NCBI GenBank assembly: GCA_020634035.1
Contig: JACKCM010000004.1
Location: forward strand, 186,001 to 250,000
Length of the DNA: 64,000 nucleotides
Reading direction: 5' to 3'
From: Candidatus Obscuribacterales bacterium
Lineage (GTDB): Bacteria; Cyanobacteriota; Vampirovibrionia; Obscuribacterales; Obscuribacteraceae
How positions within the stretch are numbered: position 1 is the stretch's first letter; every line of letters begins with the position of its first letter. Shown piece after piece: positions 51,899-60,151 of the stretch. The notes under the pieces were generated by a model that worked only from the letters and a program-made list of their open reading frames with translations, made no database searches and was not told where the DNA came from. The position numbers and the translations under genes are program-made.

Positions 51899-52744
51899 TT
51901 AATCGTTGACTGAAAGCACTAGCTGCGGTGTCGGAATGTGGTGATCTTCTCTAATCGGTACAATCGCTGTTCCGACAACAAAGAACTCGATCACATGGGA
52001 GCTCCAGCCGTAGTTGCCTTCGGTGATATCGACTCCGACAATGCCTTCGGCATGCAATTGTTCGGCTTCGGCCTGCATTCTTTCCATGGCCAGTTCTCGG
52101 GCATCATAAAGACCCTGGGTGAAATTGGGCATTTCGATATTCTTGCCCATGGTTTTGAACCATTGTCCCGGTGTCTGGTGGGCGATATGGTAAACACAGT
52201 TGCCCATAACCATGCCCACCGGGCGGTAGCCTGCATTGAGCATGGTCCAGAAGTCCTGACCGGAAAGATCGCTGGTAAAGGGCTTATTGCCGGGGGCTCG
52301 GTAGCTTTTGTCGCCGTCTTTTCTGTAGACCGCTGTGCCTATGGCCACGAATTCTGCCAGATCAAGGTTCCAGGACATATGTTTTACTTTCAGCCTGACA
52401 CCGACTATGCCGTCGGCATCCAGCTCTTCGGCTTCTTCCTGCATACGGGTCATGGCCAGCTCCCGGGCATGATAAAGAGCCTGGGTCAGAACCTCCATCT
52501 CCTGGTTGCGCATCAGATTGGCGAATTGGAATCCGACATGATAAATGGAGCTGCCCACCACCATGCCCGCCGGCTCGAAACCGGCTTCTTTGACCAGAAG
52601 AAATTCATTGACCGAAAGATCGCTGGTGAATAGGCCGCGCTTGCCGCCCTGACCGCGCATATGCTGCAGTCTTTCTTTGGCGTGGGGCGGCAGATCGGGA
52701 TGGATATCCGGATTGGATCCAGAATCGGGATTGGAATTGGTCAT
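51899..52744 (-). CDS. Double YbjQ-family protein
   Basis: 281 residues with two YbjQ (heavy-metal-binding-like, PF01906-type) units: YHARELAMTRMQEEAEELDA, DGIVGVRLKVKHMSWNLDLA and again YDARELAMERMQAEAEQLHA, EGIVGVDITEGNYGWSSHVI. Each is preceded by a related segment (FTSDLSVNEFLLVKEAGFEP and FTSDLSGQDFWTMLNAGYRP). YbjQ proteins form ring-shaped pentamers of unknown role. Third gene of a leftward unit; 3 bases after the second. The first 25 residues are Asp/Asn/Pro-rich. Confidence 0.85.
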   Translation of the reverse strand: MTNSNPDSGSNPDIHPDLPPHAKERLQHMRGQGGKRGLFTSDLSVNEFLLVKEAGFEPAGMVVGSSIYHVGFQFANLMRNQEMEVLTQALYHARELAMTRMQEEAEELDADGIVGVRLKVKHMSWNLDLAEFVAIGTAVYRKDGDKSYRAPGNKPFTSDLSGQDFWTMLNAGYRPVGMVMGNCVYHIAHQTPGQWFKTMGKNIEMPNFTQGLYDARELAMERMQAEAEQLHAEGIVGVDITEGNYGWSSHVIEFFVVGTAIVPIREDHHIPTPQLVLSVND

Positions 52745-52747
52745 GGA

Positions 52748-53782
52748 TTACTCCTCTCGGTCCTCCAGGTTCATCATGCGCATATAGTCTTCCTGGATGT
52801 TTTCCAGGCTCTGCGACTTCAATTCATTCATGCGGCTCGAGCGTGGCCCGGCCATATTGGTGCCTTTTAAGTTGATGCAGAACTTAGGTCTGGTCAGGGC
52901 TTTAGCCTGCTCTATCAGTTCGGGATCTTGAACAATACCTGTGCCCAGCGCAGTGAAGTGTACGATCAGATCCCAGGCTTGAGAATTGTCCGAGGTTTCG
53001 ATTCTCTCCCACTCATATTCTATTTCAGCGCCGACAAGACCATCCGCCAGGGACTCGTTCATGTCCTTTTCCAGGCGTTGCATGGCAATCTCTCTGGCGT
53101 TGTAAAAGCCCTGGGTAAACAGATCGATTTCCTGGTTACGAAAGTTGGTGCCACCCCACCATTGATACATCTGGCGATTGGTCTTCCAGTCTTGATACAT
53201 ATAATAGGAACATACACCAAAGGCGATATCAACCGGTCGGTAGCCTGCCGAGTATAGTTGCCAGAATTCCTGACCACTGAGATCGCATAGAAATGGTTCA
53301 TGTTTCCAGCCCGGAATTTTGACCGCGGTGCCGATGGCTGTGAACTCTCGCAGGCTATCAGAGCCCAGGCGCTTGCCTGCCTGAATCTTGACTCCGATTA
53401 CGCCGGAGGCATTGAGCAATTTTGCTTCTTGCAACAAGCGCTGCATGGCCAGTTTGCGAGCGTCGAGCAGAGCGCTCGATACTGCTTTCATCTCACCGGT
53501 GGAGAGTCGTACCCTGAAGAGAGAGTTCCAGAAATTAATGTTATAGAACGAGGAGCCCATCACCTGGCCGATGGGAACTAGATTTTGATCTTTTGCCAGG
53601 AGAAATTCTCGACTGGTCAGATCGCTGGTAAAAAATTTGCTGCCCGAGGCTATTTGGTTTTTGAGGCGTTCCTCGGCGATTTTAGGTATGCCGCCTGCCT
53701 CTATCGCCCGACGGGATTCCTCCTGCAGTCTCTCCTGGCGCAGTCTGTTCTCACTTTTTTTCGGTTGGAAAAAGCCGAACAT
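52748..53782 (-). CDS. Double YbjQ-family protein (longer)
   Basis: 344 residues from MFGFFQPKKSENRLRQERLQ; the ATG lies one base after the stop of the preceding gene (TGA-C-ATG), so a longer frame is rejected. Two YbjQ units: LDARKLAMQRLLQEAKLLNA, SGVIGVKIQAGKRLGSDSLR and YNAREIAMQRLEKDMNESLA, DGLVGAEIEYEWERI, each with the FTSDLTSREFLLAKDQNLVP-type lead. An N-terminal coiled stretch and a C-terminal linker (TRPKFCINLKGTNMAGP) extend it. Unknown function; likely assembles with the 281-residue protein. Confidence 0.85.
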   Translation of the reverse strand: MFGFFQPKKSENRLRQERLQEESRRAIEAGGIPKIAEERLKNQIASGSKFFTSDLTSREFLLAKDQNLVPIGQVMGSSFYNINFWNSLFRVRLSTGEMKAVSSALLDARKLAMQRLLQEAKLLNASGVIGVKIQAGKRLGSDSLREFTAIGTAVKIPGWKHEPFLCDLSGQEFWQLYSAGYRPVDIAFGVCSYYMYQDWKTNRQMYQWWGGTNFRNQEIDLFTQGFYNAREIAMQRLEKDMNESLADGLVGAEIEYEWERIETSDNSQAWDLIVHFTALGTGIVQDPELIEQAKALTRPKFCINLKGTNMAGPRSSRMNELKSQSLENIQEDYMRMMNLEDREE

Positions 53783-53783
53783 G

Positions 53784-54188
53784 TCAATAACGTCCTTCCA
53801 GGAAGTGATTGAGGGCCATCCTTGCCGAGCTGCTTTTCTCCGCCAGGTTTTTGAGCTCTTCGACAATCTGGTTCATACAGTCTTCCAGGGTCATATCAGA
53901 GCTTTTCAGGGCGATACCGCGCACTATTTTCTGGTGTTTGGCGGTAATCGTACCTTTATTAGAGCGTTCGATCAGGTAGCCGACCGAGTCGAACTGAACA
54001 GAAAGCTCCGAGACCGGACGGGTTTTGGACATGAACCAGCCGGCACGTTTTATGGAGGTGTGTTCCGGCAGGGCGGCTTCCAGCATCTTGGCCAGGGTCT
54101 CTACCATCTCGGCTGATTTCTGGCGGTCCAGATTGAGCATCTCCGCCAGAACTTCTACTTTGAGGGCATTGTCAAGGTTGTCTTCCAT
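53784..54188 (-). CDS. Small helical protein, YbjQ operon
   Basis: 134 residues from MEDNLDNALKVEVLAEM; a longer frame upstream starts in an intergenic stretch. A helix (MLNLDRQKSAEMVETLAKML) precedes a beta-like segment with FMSKTRPVSELSVQFDS and YLIERSNKGTITAKHQKIVR, then an acidic helical end. Not a recognised family. First gene of the leftward YbjQ unit, coupled to the next by TGACATG. Confidence 0.6.
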   Translation of the reverse strand: MEDNLDNALKVEVLAEMLNLDRQKSAEMVETLAKMLEAALPEHTSIKRAGWFMSKTRPVSELSVQFDSVGYLIERSNKGTITAKHQKIVRGIALKSSDMTLEDCMNQIVEELKNLAEKSSSARMALNHFLEGRY

Positions 54189-54301
54189 CTCGTTTTGGCT
54201 TCTTGAAGCATTACAAAGAATACAGTTTAATCTCTTAGAAACCTGATCTGGTCTCTCATTTGATTTTTGCCTGATTTTGTCGGGATTTCTTAACCGGGAT
54301 T

Positions 54302-54344
54302 CAGAAGAGACCGGACAGCATATGGATGTCACCGGTCTCTTCTG
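54302..54344 (-). terminator. Strong 13-bp inverted repeat after the ABC permease gene
   Basis: CAGAAGAGACCGG (54302-54314) and CCGGTCTCTTCTG (54332-54344) with a 17-nt loop, 14 bases after the permease stop. A perfect 13-bp stem but no T-run, so it is either a rho-aided terminator or an mRNA-end stem; it separates the ABC genes from the YbjQ unit. Confidence 0.55.
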
Positions 54345-54357
54345 GTTGTCCAGGACT

Positions 54358-55152
54358 CTAAGAGCAGTATTTTGCCAGAAGCCCTTTTTCTCTGGCTTGC
54401 TCGAAGAGATAGCGGAAGAGCAGACCGGCTCCTGCCAGATAAAGCAGATTGAGCAGAAAAGCGCTTCCCAGGTGACCCCAGACTATGGCTTCATTGCCAG
54501 TCATCAGAGCACGCATGCCTTCGAAGACATGAGCGGCTGGGACCATGCCTGCCACCACCTGCAGGGGCTGCGGCAGGACGGAGACCGGATAGAATACCGC
54601 CGACACGGGCTGCACCAAAAACGGTACCGCCCAGGCCAGGACTTCTGCCTGGGGGCCCCAGCGGACTATCAGCGCTGTCGCCACCAGTCCCAGTGCCCAG
54701 CCCATCAGCATCAAGTTCGCCAGAAGCATTCCGGCATAGACACCGAGGTCGAGGATATTGAAGCCATAGAATAAAACCGCTACCAGGGACATGATCACAA
54801 GCACGATTGATGCCTGCATCAGCCCTAGAATATAAGCGGCAGTCACGAACTCTCTTACTTGAACCGGAGCGGTGAAGATGTTCAGGAGGTTTCTGGACCA
54901 GAGGTCTTCTAAAAACGAGATACAGACGACCTGCTGGGCACGGTAGAAGACGTTCCACATAATCACTGCTCCGATCAAGAAGGTGATGAGACCAGGGACG
55001 GTATTACTCACTTTGAGCATATACATCGTCACGAAGCCCCACACCAATAGGTCCATGATCGGCCAGAAGAAAATGTCCATCGCCCGGAACGAGTTCCGTG
55101 AGCAGATGTAGACATACTTCATAATCAGGGCATAGATTCTATTCCAACACAT
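54358..55152 (-). CDS. ABC-2-type exporter permease
   Basis: 264 residues from MCWNRIYALIMKYVYICSRN, whose ATG overlaps the stop of the ATPase gene (TAATG). Six membrane helices (about 22-42, 52-75, 90-115, 125-150, 160-185, 225-250) and the ABC-2 pattern seen in WSRNLLNIFTAPVQVREFVT and GLVATALIVRWGPQAEVLAW. Forms the channel of a drug, polysaccharide or lipid exporter with the ATPase. Substrate unknown. Confidence 0.88.
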   Translation of the reverse strand: MCWNRIYALIMKYVYICSRNSFRAMDIFFWPIMDLLVWGFVTMYMLKVSNTVPGLITFLIGAVIMWNVFYRAQQVVCISFLEDLWSRNLLNIFTAPVQVREFVTAAYILGLMQASIVLVIMSLVAVLFYGFNILDLGVYAGMLLANLMLMGWALGLVATALIVRWGPQAEVLAWAVPFLVQPVSAVFYPVSVLPQPLQVVAGMVPAAHVFEGMRALMTGNEAIVWGHLGSAFLLNLLYLAGAGLLFRYLFEQAREKGLLAKYCS

Positions 55153-55895
55153 TATGCAATCACCTTCTCTTTTGTTCTTGCAATTCGGATGAAGACGTCC
55201 TCCAGGGAGTCTGTTCCGAATCGAGTCATAATCTCTTCGGAGGAACCTTCGGCGACAATTACGCCGCGGTGCATGAAGATAATCCGGTCGCAAAGCTCGG
55301 CCACATCCAGCATGTTGTGCGAAGTGGTGAGCACCGTCATCCCATTTTCCTCTTTGACCCGTTTGAGGATCTTTCTGACCTTGTCGGCAAGATCAGGGTC
55401 CAGGCTGGCTGTAGGCTCGTCCAGGACCAGAAGGGCGGGATCGTTGAGGAGGGCTTTGCAGAGGTTCAACCTGGTTTGTTCTCCTGAGGAGAGCATTCCC
55501 GATGTCTTGAATTTGAGATGAGCGATTTCGAACATCTCGAGCAATTCATCGATTTTCTCCCCGGGCTTTGCTACACCGTAGATTTTGGCGAAGACCTTGA
55601 GGTTTTCTACCACCCTCAGGTTGTAGGGCAAATGCACGTAGGATGAAGCAAAGTTGACTCTCTGCAAAATCGAGACCCGGCTCTCCTCCAGATTCTCTCC
55701 GAATATTGTCACTGTGCCTGCGGTGGGCTTCGTCAGACCCAGGAGCATGTGGATGGTTGTGGTCTTGCCGGCACCGTTGGCGCCCAGTAGACCGACTATT
55801 TCTCCGCCCCTGACTGAGAAGGAAAGATCTTCCACCGCGGTGAAATTACCGAACTGTTTGTTCAGGCTTTCAACTTTCAAAATTGTCTCTAACAT
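55152..55895 (-). CDS. ABC transporter ATP-binding protein
   Basis: 247 residues from MLETILKVESLNKQFGNFTA, with AAGGAGAAGG six bases upstream. Walker A GANGAGKTT (about 39-47), Q-loop near NFASSYVHLPYN, signature LSSGEQTRLN, Walker B LLVLDEP, and a switch His in TTSHNM. Energises the adjacent ABC-2 permease (start/stop overlap). The leader before it holds terminator-like hairpins. Only one ATPase/permease pair, so likely a homodimer. Confidence 0.92.
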   Translation of the reverse strand: MLETILKVESLNKQFGNFTAVEDLSFSVRGGEIVGLLGANGAGKTTTIHMLLGLTKPTAGTVTIFGENLEESRVSILQRVNFASSYVHLPYNLRVVENLKVFAKIYGVAKPGEKIDELLEMFEIAHLKFKTSGMLSSGEQTRLNLCKALLNDPALLVLDEPTASLDPDLADKVRKILKRVKEENGMTVLTTSHNMLDVAELCDRIIFMHRGVIVAEGSSEEIMTRFGTDSLEDVFIRIARTKEKVIA

Positions 55896-55943
55896 AACCT
55901 TCTCCTTGCGGTCATATGGGCTAAAGCAGAAAATACGCACGAC

Positions 55944-56016
55944 AAAAAACGAGAACACTCCTGTTTCGGAGGCATAGGCATGGCCGGGGCCATATCTCTG
56001 CCTCCCAGTGCTCTCG
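55944..56016 (-). terminator. Long hairpin plus T6 in the ABC operon leader (candidate attenuator)
   Basis: Read leftwards: outer arms CGAGAGCACT/AGTGTTCTCG (one mismatch), inner arms GGGAGGCA/TGCCTCC and a tip TGGCC/GGCCA, then TTTTTT (from 55949 to 55944). It ends about 50 bases before the ATPase ATG, exactly where a transcription attenuator would sit. It may be a terminator controlled by a riboswitch or a leader peptide. Confidence 0.55.
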
Positions 56017-56043
56017 TTCCAGATTTGTCGAAAATCGTGAAAA

Positions 56044-56068
56044 GACGGGGCCTTAGCCGAAACCCGTC
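56044..56068 (-). terminator. Second hairpin with T4 upstream in the same leader
   Basis: Leftwards: GACGGG and CCCGTC around a 13-nt loop, followed by TTTT (56043-56040). It lies about 30 bases before the long hairpin; the two may switch with each other. Confidence 0.45.
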
Positions 56069-56589
56069 ATTCGAAGCTTTGCTGTGGAAGCAGCCTCAAT
56101 GAAAGAAAATTCTGTAGTTTATCGATCTTCTTCTCATGATTTTCTCCAGTTAAAGAATTTGATCTTGGTTATATCTCTCGGGGAGATTTTTGCGCCTTTA
56201 TCCGATTATCGAACCATCGATTTGACAGAGGTCGCTTTGCAAATATACCACAAAAATTTTTTCCGGCAAGGGCTTGGGTGGGATTTTTAGTTCGCATTCG
56301 GTTACATCGATTTTTGATTCGCATAAGTGATTCTATCGGTGAAATGAAGATCTATTCTAGAGATTTATATAGAGAAATTGCATTTCGGGGCAGTGTCAAA
56401 ATGGTGGCTTATATGGTGCAATAGTTGGTATTGATAATGGTGTCAATATTTGACTCGTTCGCGGGGGGTCTCCGTGGTTGTAAAGCGGCTTTATTAAAGG
56501 CAATTCCGTTTTTTGATTTCAAGATGAGGTAATCTAGTCTTTTATTCATGTCAATTCCTGTTGATCGTTGATCGGTTTTTCAATCAAAA

Positions 56590-57813
56590 GTGAGCGATTC
56601 GAAAGAGAGAAAGTATTCGGAGATTCGATTGGGAGAATTCATCGCCTCCCTGGATGTACTGCCTTTCAGTAAATTGAAAGCGGCTCTCAAGATATCTCGG
56701 GATTTTGGACTGCCTCTGGGGCGTACCCTGGTGGTTCGTGGTCTTCTGACCAACGAAGAACTCACCACTCTGCTCGAGTTGCACAGCATATTCAAGCGCG
56801 GCTCGGTTGATTTTCATCATATTGTCGAAGCTTACGCCATGTCCCGCAGGCGAGGCTGGCATGTCCGAGAGGCGCTCAGTGCGCTCGGTTGTGCCGTGGA
56901 TGAACTGGAGACAGTAAGGCTTGGTCAGCTTCTGGTCGATGCAGAGCTGGTGGACGAGCTTGATCTGGAAGAGGCGCTCTCTCTTCAACGTCTCTGTGGA
57001 TTGCCTCTGGGCAGGGTCCTCAGTATCGATTCACGGGTAGATGAGCGTATTGTGGGTCATGCACTCACCTATCAAAACAGTATTCGCAATGAAGGCATGA
57101 GGTACGAGTCCGCTGTCGATAAGCTGAAGATGTTGCCTTTTCTAATTCAGTCTGATTCTATTAAGCCTGTTATTAAGTTGGATTTGAAAGAGCTGCTCAT
57201 CGGCGGTCGCATCTGTGATGAAAGCGATCTGCGTCCGGCGGTCAATTTTGCCGATGCCAACAGTCTGCCCCTGGAAAAAGTCTTGTATGGATATGACTGG
57301 CTGGATCCTAGATTGGTGTCGGCTACGGTGGCACTAAGTCGCCTTGTCGACCGTGGCTATATCTCTGCTCAAGATGCCATAGAATTTCTCGGCGGTGCTT
57401 TGAGCGCCGATAGAATTCAGCGGTTGGATGCACTTTCTGCCAAGAGTCCGGAGCTGCGTTTGATTGAAGGTGATTTGAATCTCTACAAATTTTTGATCGC
57501 TTCCGGCTTTCTCAATCCTGATAGAATCAGAAATCTCACCAAAGAGATGGTCAATCGTGAGCATGACTTCGGTCAATTGATCGGTAAGACCCTCGATCGT
57601 AACTCTTCTAAGAACGATCTCAAAGAGGCTGTTTTCGAATGCTTCGCCACCGATTCGATGCTGGCGCCGGTCTTGATCAAGTTAGGCGGTGTGCCGGATT
57701 CTCTTGTCGAGCATGCTCAGAACCTGGTCAATCTGGTCAACTTCGGGGGCGCTTCATTGGAACAGTGTCTGCTCAGTTTTGCCTGGTCAAGAAGAGAGCT
57801 CGGCAATCTTTGA
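56590..57813 (+). CDS. Protein of repeated MshEN-like modules
   Basis: 407 residues from a GTG with no ribosome site. Repeating modules of about 50 residues resemble the T2SSE/MshE N-terminal half-site: LGEFIASLDVLPFSKLKAAL with GLPLGRTLVVRGLLTNEELT; LGQLLVDAELVDELDLEEAL with GLPLGRVLSIDSRVDERIVG; LKELLIGGRICDESDLRPAV with SLPLEKVLYGYDWLDPRLVS; a weaker fourth near 300-345. MshEN modules in secretion ATPases bind cyclic-di-GMP, but here the ATPase is absent. A cytoplasmic receptor for c-di-GMP or an adapter is plausible. Its stop overlaps the start of the hydrolase. Confidence 0.72.
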   Translation: MSDSKERKYSEIRLGEFIASLDVLPFSKLKAALKISRDFGLPLGRTLVVRGLLTNEELTTLLELHSIFKRGSVDFHHIVEAYAMSRRRGWHVREALSALGCAVDELETVRLGQLLVDAELVDELDLEEALSLQRLCGLPLGRVLSIDSRVDERIVGHALTYQNSIRNEGMRYESAVDKLKMLPFLIQSDSIKPVIKLDLKELLIGGRICDESDLRPAVNFADANSLPLEKVLYGYDWLDPRLVSATVALSRLVDRGYISAQDAIEFLGGALSADRIQRLDALSAKSPELRLIEGDLNLYKFLIASGFLNPDRIRNLTKEMVNREHDFGQLIGKTLDRNSSKNDLKEAVFECFATDSMLAPVLIKLGGVPDSLVEHAQNLVNLVNFGGASLEQCLLSFAWSRRELGNL

Positions 57814-58721
57814 ACAGGACTCATAGTCAGGTTCGTATCAGTGCGGTATTACTGACGGTGCTGCTCTCGTTGATGCCGGCTTCGGTGGCCGCACGGGGTG
57901 AGGTCCTGCAAGATCTGGCCTATTGCAATCCTCCGGCTGGAGCGAGTCGTTCTCTCGATCTCTATCTTCCCAGGCGGGCGAAAAAGAAAAATTCAGCACC
58001 GCTGCCTCTGGTTATATGGATCCATGGTGGCGGCTGGCGTGCCGGTGACAAGAAAAACGGTCCATTCAAGCAGCTTATTAATGCAGGCTTCGCAGTGGCC
58101 AGCATCAACTATCGGCTATCGCAAGAGGCGCATTTCCCGGCTCAGATAGAAGATTGCAAAACGGCGGTTATCTTTTTGAAAAAACATGCAAAACGGTTCA
58201 ATATCGATCCCAATCGGGTCGGAGTCTGGGGCGCATCAGCGGGAGGGCACCTGGCTGCTCTTCTGGGCGCTACCAGCGGCAGCCGTAAGTTTGAATCTCG
58301 GTCCGTGGACAATTCGGTCAATTCTGATGTTCAGGCAGTTTGTGACTGGTTCGGACCGATAGACCTTTTGAAGCTGGTCAAATATGATGCCGAAGAGGGC
58401 GAATACAAAGTTCATCCGATAGTAGATCAGTTACTGGGAGTGACCGGTGTAAGAAGAGTCGACGCTGCTCGCGAAGCCAGCCCGCTCACTTATTTAACCG
58501 CGAAAATGCCTCCGGTGTTGATTATGCACGGAGACCGAGATCGACTTGTTCCAATTGAACAGAGCAAAATCTTTATCGCCCGGCTGAAAGAGCTCGATGT
58601 GGATTCGCGTCTCAAGGTCGTTTCGGGCGGTCATGGCATCCCTGGTTTTGGGCTCCGGCAGAGGGCTGAAGTGGTCAGGTTTTTCGAGCGGTGTTTAATG
58701 GGCAAATCCCCTGCCAGGTAA
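57810..58721 (+). CDS. Secreted alpha/beta hydrolase, esterase/lipase (HSL-like) family
   Basis: 303 residues from a TTG that overlaps the previous stop (TTGA); this start gives a signal peptide (LNRTHSQVRISAVLLTVLLS, cleavage after SVAA). Oxyanion HGGGWRAGD, nucleophile in GASAGGH, Asp in HGDRDRLVP and His in SGGHGIPG complete the triad. BD-FAE-like esterase, exported; likely acts on esters of polysaccharides or small molecules. A much longer frame beginning upstream is rejected because it runs through the preceding gene. Confidence 0.85.
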   Translation: MNRTHSQVRISAVLLTVLLSLMPASVAARGEVLQDLAYCNPPAGASRSLDLYLPRRAKKKNSAPLPLVIWIHGGGWRAGDKKNGPFKQLINAGFAVASINYRLSQEAHFPAQIEDCKTAVIFLKKHAKRFNIDPNRVGVWGASAGGHLAALLGATSGSRKFESRSVDNSVNSDVQAVCDWFGPIDLLKLVKYDAEEGEYKVHPIVDQLLGVTGVRRVDAAREASPLTYLTAKMPPVLIMHGDRDRLVPIEQSKIFIARLKELDVDSRLKVVSGGHGIPGFGLRQRAEVVRFFERCLMGKSPAR

Positions 58722-58745
58722 GGGTGGAGGACCTATTGATAACAT

Positions 58746-58774
58746 TTGCAACAAATCCGTTTTTATGGCATATT
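58746..58774 (+). promoter_or_regulatory. Candidate promoter before the MFS gene
   Basis: TTGCAA (58746-58751), 17-bp spacer, CATATT (58769-58774): four of six matches at each box, with the start codon about 80 bases downstream. Confidence 0.3.
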
Positions 58775-58860
58775 CACAATGGGATAGTGGGCTTAAGATC
58801 TCGCAGTTAGTACTTCCAAAAAGCTATTGCTTCAGGCCTCCTCGGGAGATTCGAAACTAA

Positions 58861-60150
58861 ATGAGAGCGTTTTTTCTTCCTCTGCAGTCCTTGCAGGGAA
58901 GAGCGTCCGGATCTGCCGCCGCCAATGTCAGCGGTCGGAGGCTGAAAGAGGAGCTGCCGTCGCTTCTGGTACTCGGTTTGATACCGGCTATCTCGTCGCT
59001 GGGCATGTCACTGCATGTTCCAGCCCTCAATAATATGGCTCGTTGTCTTTCGGTGGATCTCTTTACCGCCCAGAGCGCCCTTTCGCTTTATATGCTCGCT
59101 TTTTCCGTGGCGATTTTTGCCTCGGCATTTCTTGCCGATCTGGTCGGTAAGCGCAGAATTCTTCTGGTTTCTCTATCTGTTTCAGCCCTTGCCAGCATGT
59201 TGGCGGCTGCCGCCTCCTGTTTCGAAGTCTTGCTTCTTGCCCGGGTCTTGCAGGCTTTTGCCGCCGGGTTTATTGTGGTAATGCCCTATGCTATCTTGCA
59301 AGAGATGTTATCGGGGCGGGCTCTGTCGAAGACGATCTCTTTTGTCAGTGTTCTTCATTCTGTTGCCGGTGCCACCGCTCCTCTGCTTGGAGGGATGTTC
59401 GCCCTTGGCCACGGCTGGAGGCTGGCATTTGCTCTGATGAGCGTCTATGCGATTGCCATGCTTGTCTGTGTGCACAAGTCGGTGCGACCTTCTTATATCA
59501 AAAGACGCAAGTCGCCCCTGCCTCGCGAGCTTTTCTCTCGCGCTCGCACTCTTGTTTTCGGCAAGCGTTTCATAGCCTGTATGGCACTTCTATCGTTTAT
59601 ATCGGCGCTATATTATGGCTTTCTGGCTGTGGCGCCGGTTATGCTGATCACTAATCTCAAATTCAGCGAGTTCCATTGTGGATTCGCTCTTTTCGTTCTT
59701 TGCGGCTTCTGGCCTCTAGGAAACAGAATCGCCTCTTCCTGGGTCGATCGTTTCGGCATGGTCAGATCCTTTCAGCTGGCGGCTCTTATCACCTGTCTCG
59801 GTTTGATCCCTCTGGTTTTCGGCCCCGGGGGCAACGGCTTTGTATTGATCACAGTAGCGATGATCCCTTACATGATAGGAGCGGGAATAATCTCGCCTCT
59901 AGTGGTAGCTCTTGCGACAAGACCGGATCCGGGCTTATCCGGCATGGCTTCATCTCTGATGTTTTCCGCCCAGGTATTTATCGGTGCGCTAACCGCCTGG
60001 TTCTTCGGTTTCTTCGATCTGAGCACCTGCAGAGATATCGGCCTTTTCGGGCTGTTCATGACCATGGTATCGCTGGTGGCTATTGCGATTATCTTTCCGC
60101 CCATTCTCAATCGCACCACTCTTGAAGGCGGCAAGCTCAGAGCCGGTTGA
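58861..60150 (+). CDS. MFS drug transporter (Bcr/CflA type)
   Basis: 429 residues with about 12 membrane helices after a 35-residue N-terminal tail. MFS motif A in ADLVGKRRILLV; ARVLQAFAAGFIVVMPYAIL, typical of the drug:H+ antiporter subfamily; a central loop SYIKRRKSPLPRE divides the two six-helix halves. It probably exports a drug or metabolite with proton antiport. The ATG is 139 bases after the previous gene. Convergent with the methyltransferase gene (1 base apart). Confidence 0.88.
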   Translation: MRAFFLPLQSLQGRASGSAAANVSGRRLKEELPSLLVLGLIPAISSLGMSLHVPALNNMARCLSVDLFTAQSALSLYMLAFSVAIFASAFLADLVGKRRILLVSLSVSALASMLAAAASCFEVLLLARVLQAFAAGFIVVMPYAILQEMLSGRALSKTISFVSVLHSVAGATAPLLGGMFALGHGWRLAFALMSVYAIAMLVCVHKSVRPSYIKRRKSPLPRELFSRARTLVFGKRFIACMALLSFISALYYGFLAVAPVMLITNLKFSEFHCGFALFVLCGFWPLGNRIASSWVDRFGMVRSFQLAALITCLGLIPLVFGPGGNGFVLITVAMIPYMIGAGIISPLVVALATRPDPGLSGMASSLMFSAQVFIGALTAWFFGFFDLSTCRDIGLFGLFMTMVSLVAIAIIFPPILNRTTLEGGKLRAG

Positions 60151-60151
60151 T

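Larger units (their letters stand above)
55896..56589. other. Long intergenic region, AT-rich, with hairpins
   Basis: 694 bases without a convincing gene. The leftward half is the leader of the ABC operon (two terminator-like hairpins, listed separately); the rightward half is AT-rich and carries a TATTGA/TCAATA inverted repeat (56429-56448) and three ATGGTG copies, probably the promoter of the 407-residue gene. Confidence 0.6.

Noticed and set aside
51938..52633. Long rightward frame antisense to the double-YbjQ gene (231 codons)
   Set aside because: Composition mirrors the coding strand; no ribosome site or known domain.
56084..56290. 68-codon rightward frame in the long intergenic region
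   Set aside because: No ribosome site, no hydrophobic or family pattern and AT-rich low-complexity composition.
57639..57809. Longer N-terminus for the esterase, reaching back through the MshEN-like gene
   Set aside because: The upstream part is the out-of-frame shadow of that gene, and the TTG at 57810 gives a proper signal peptide.
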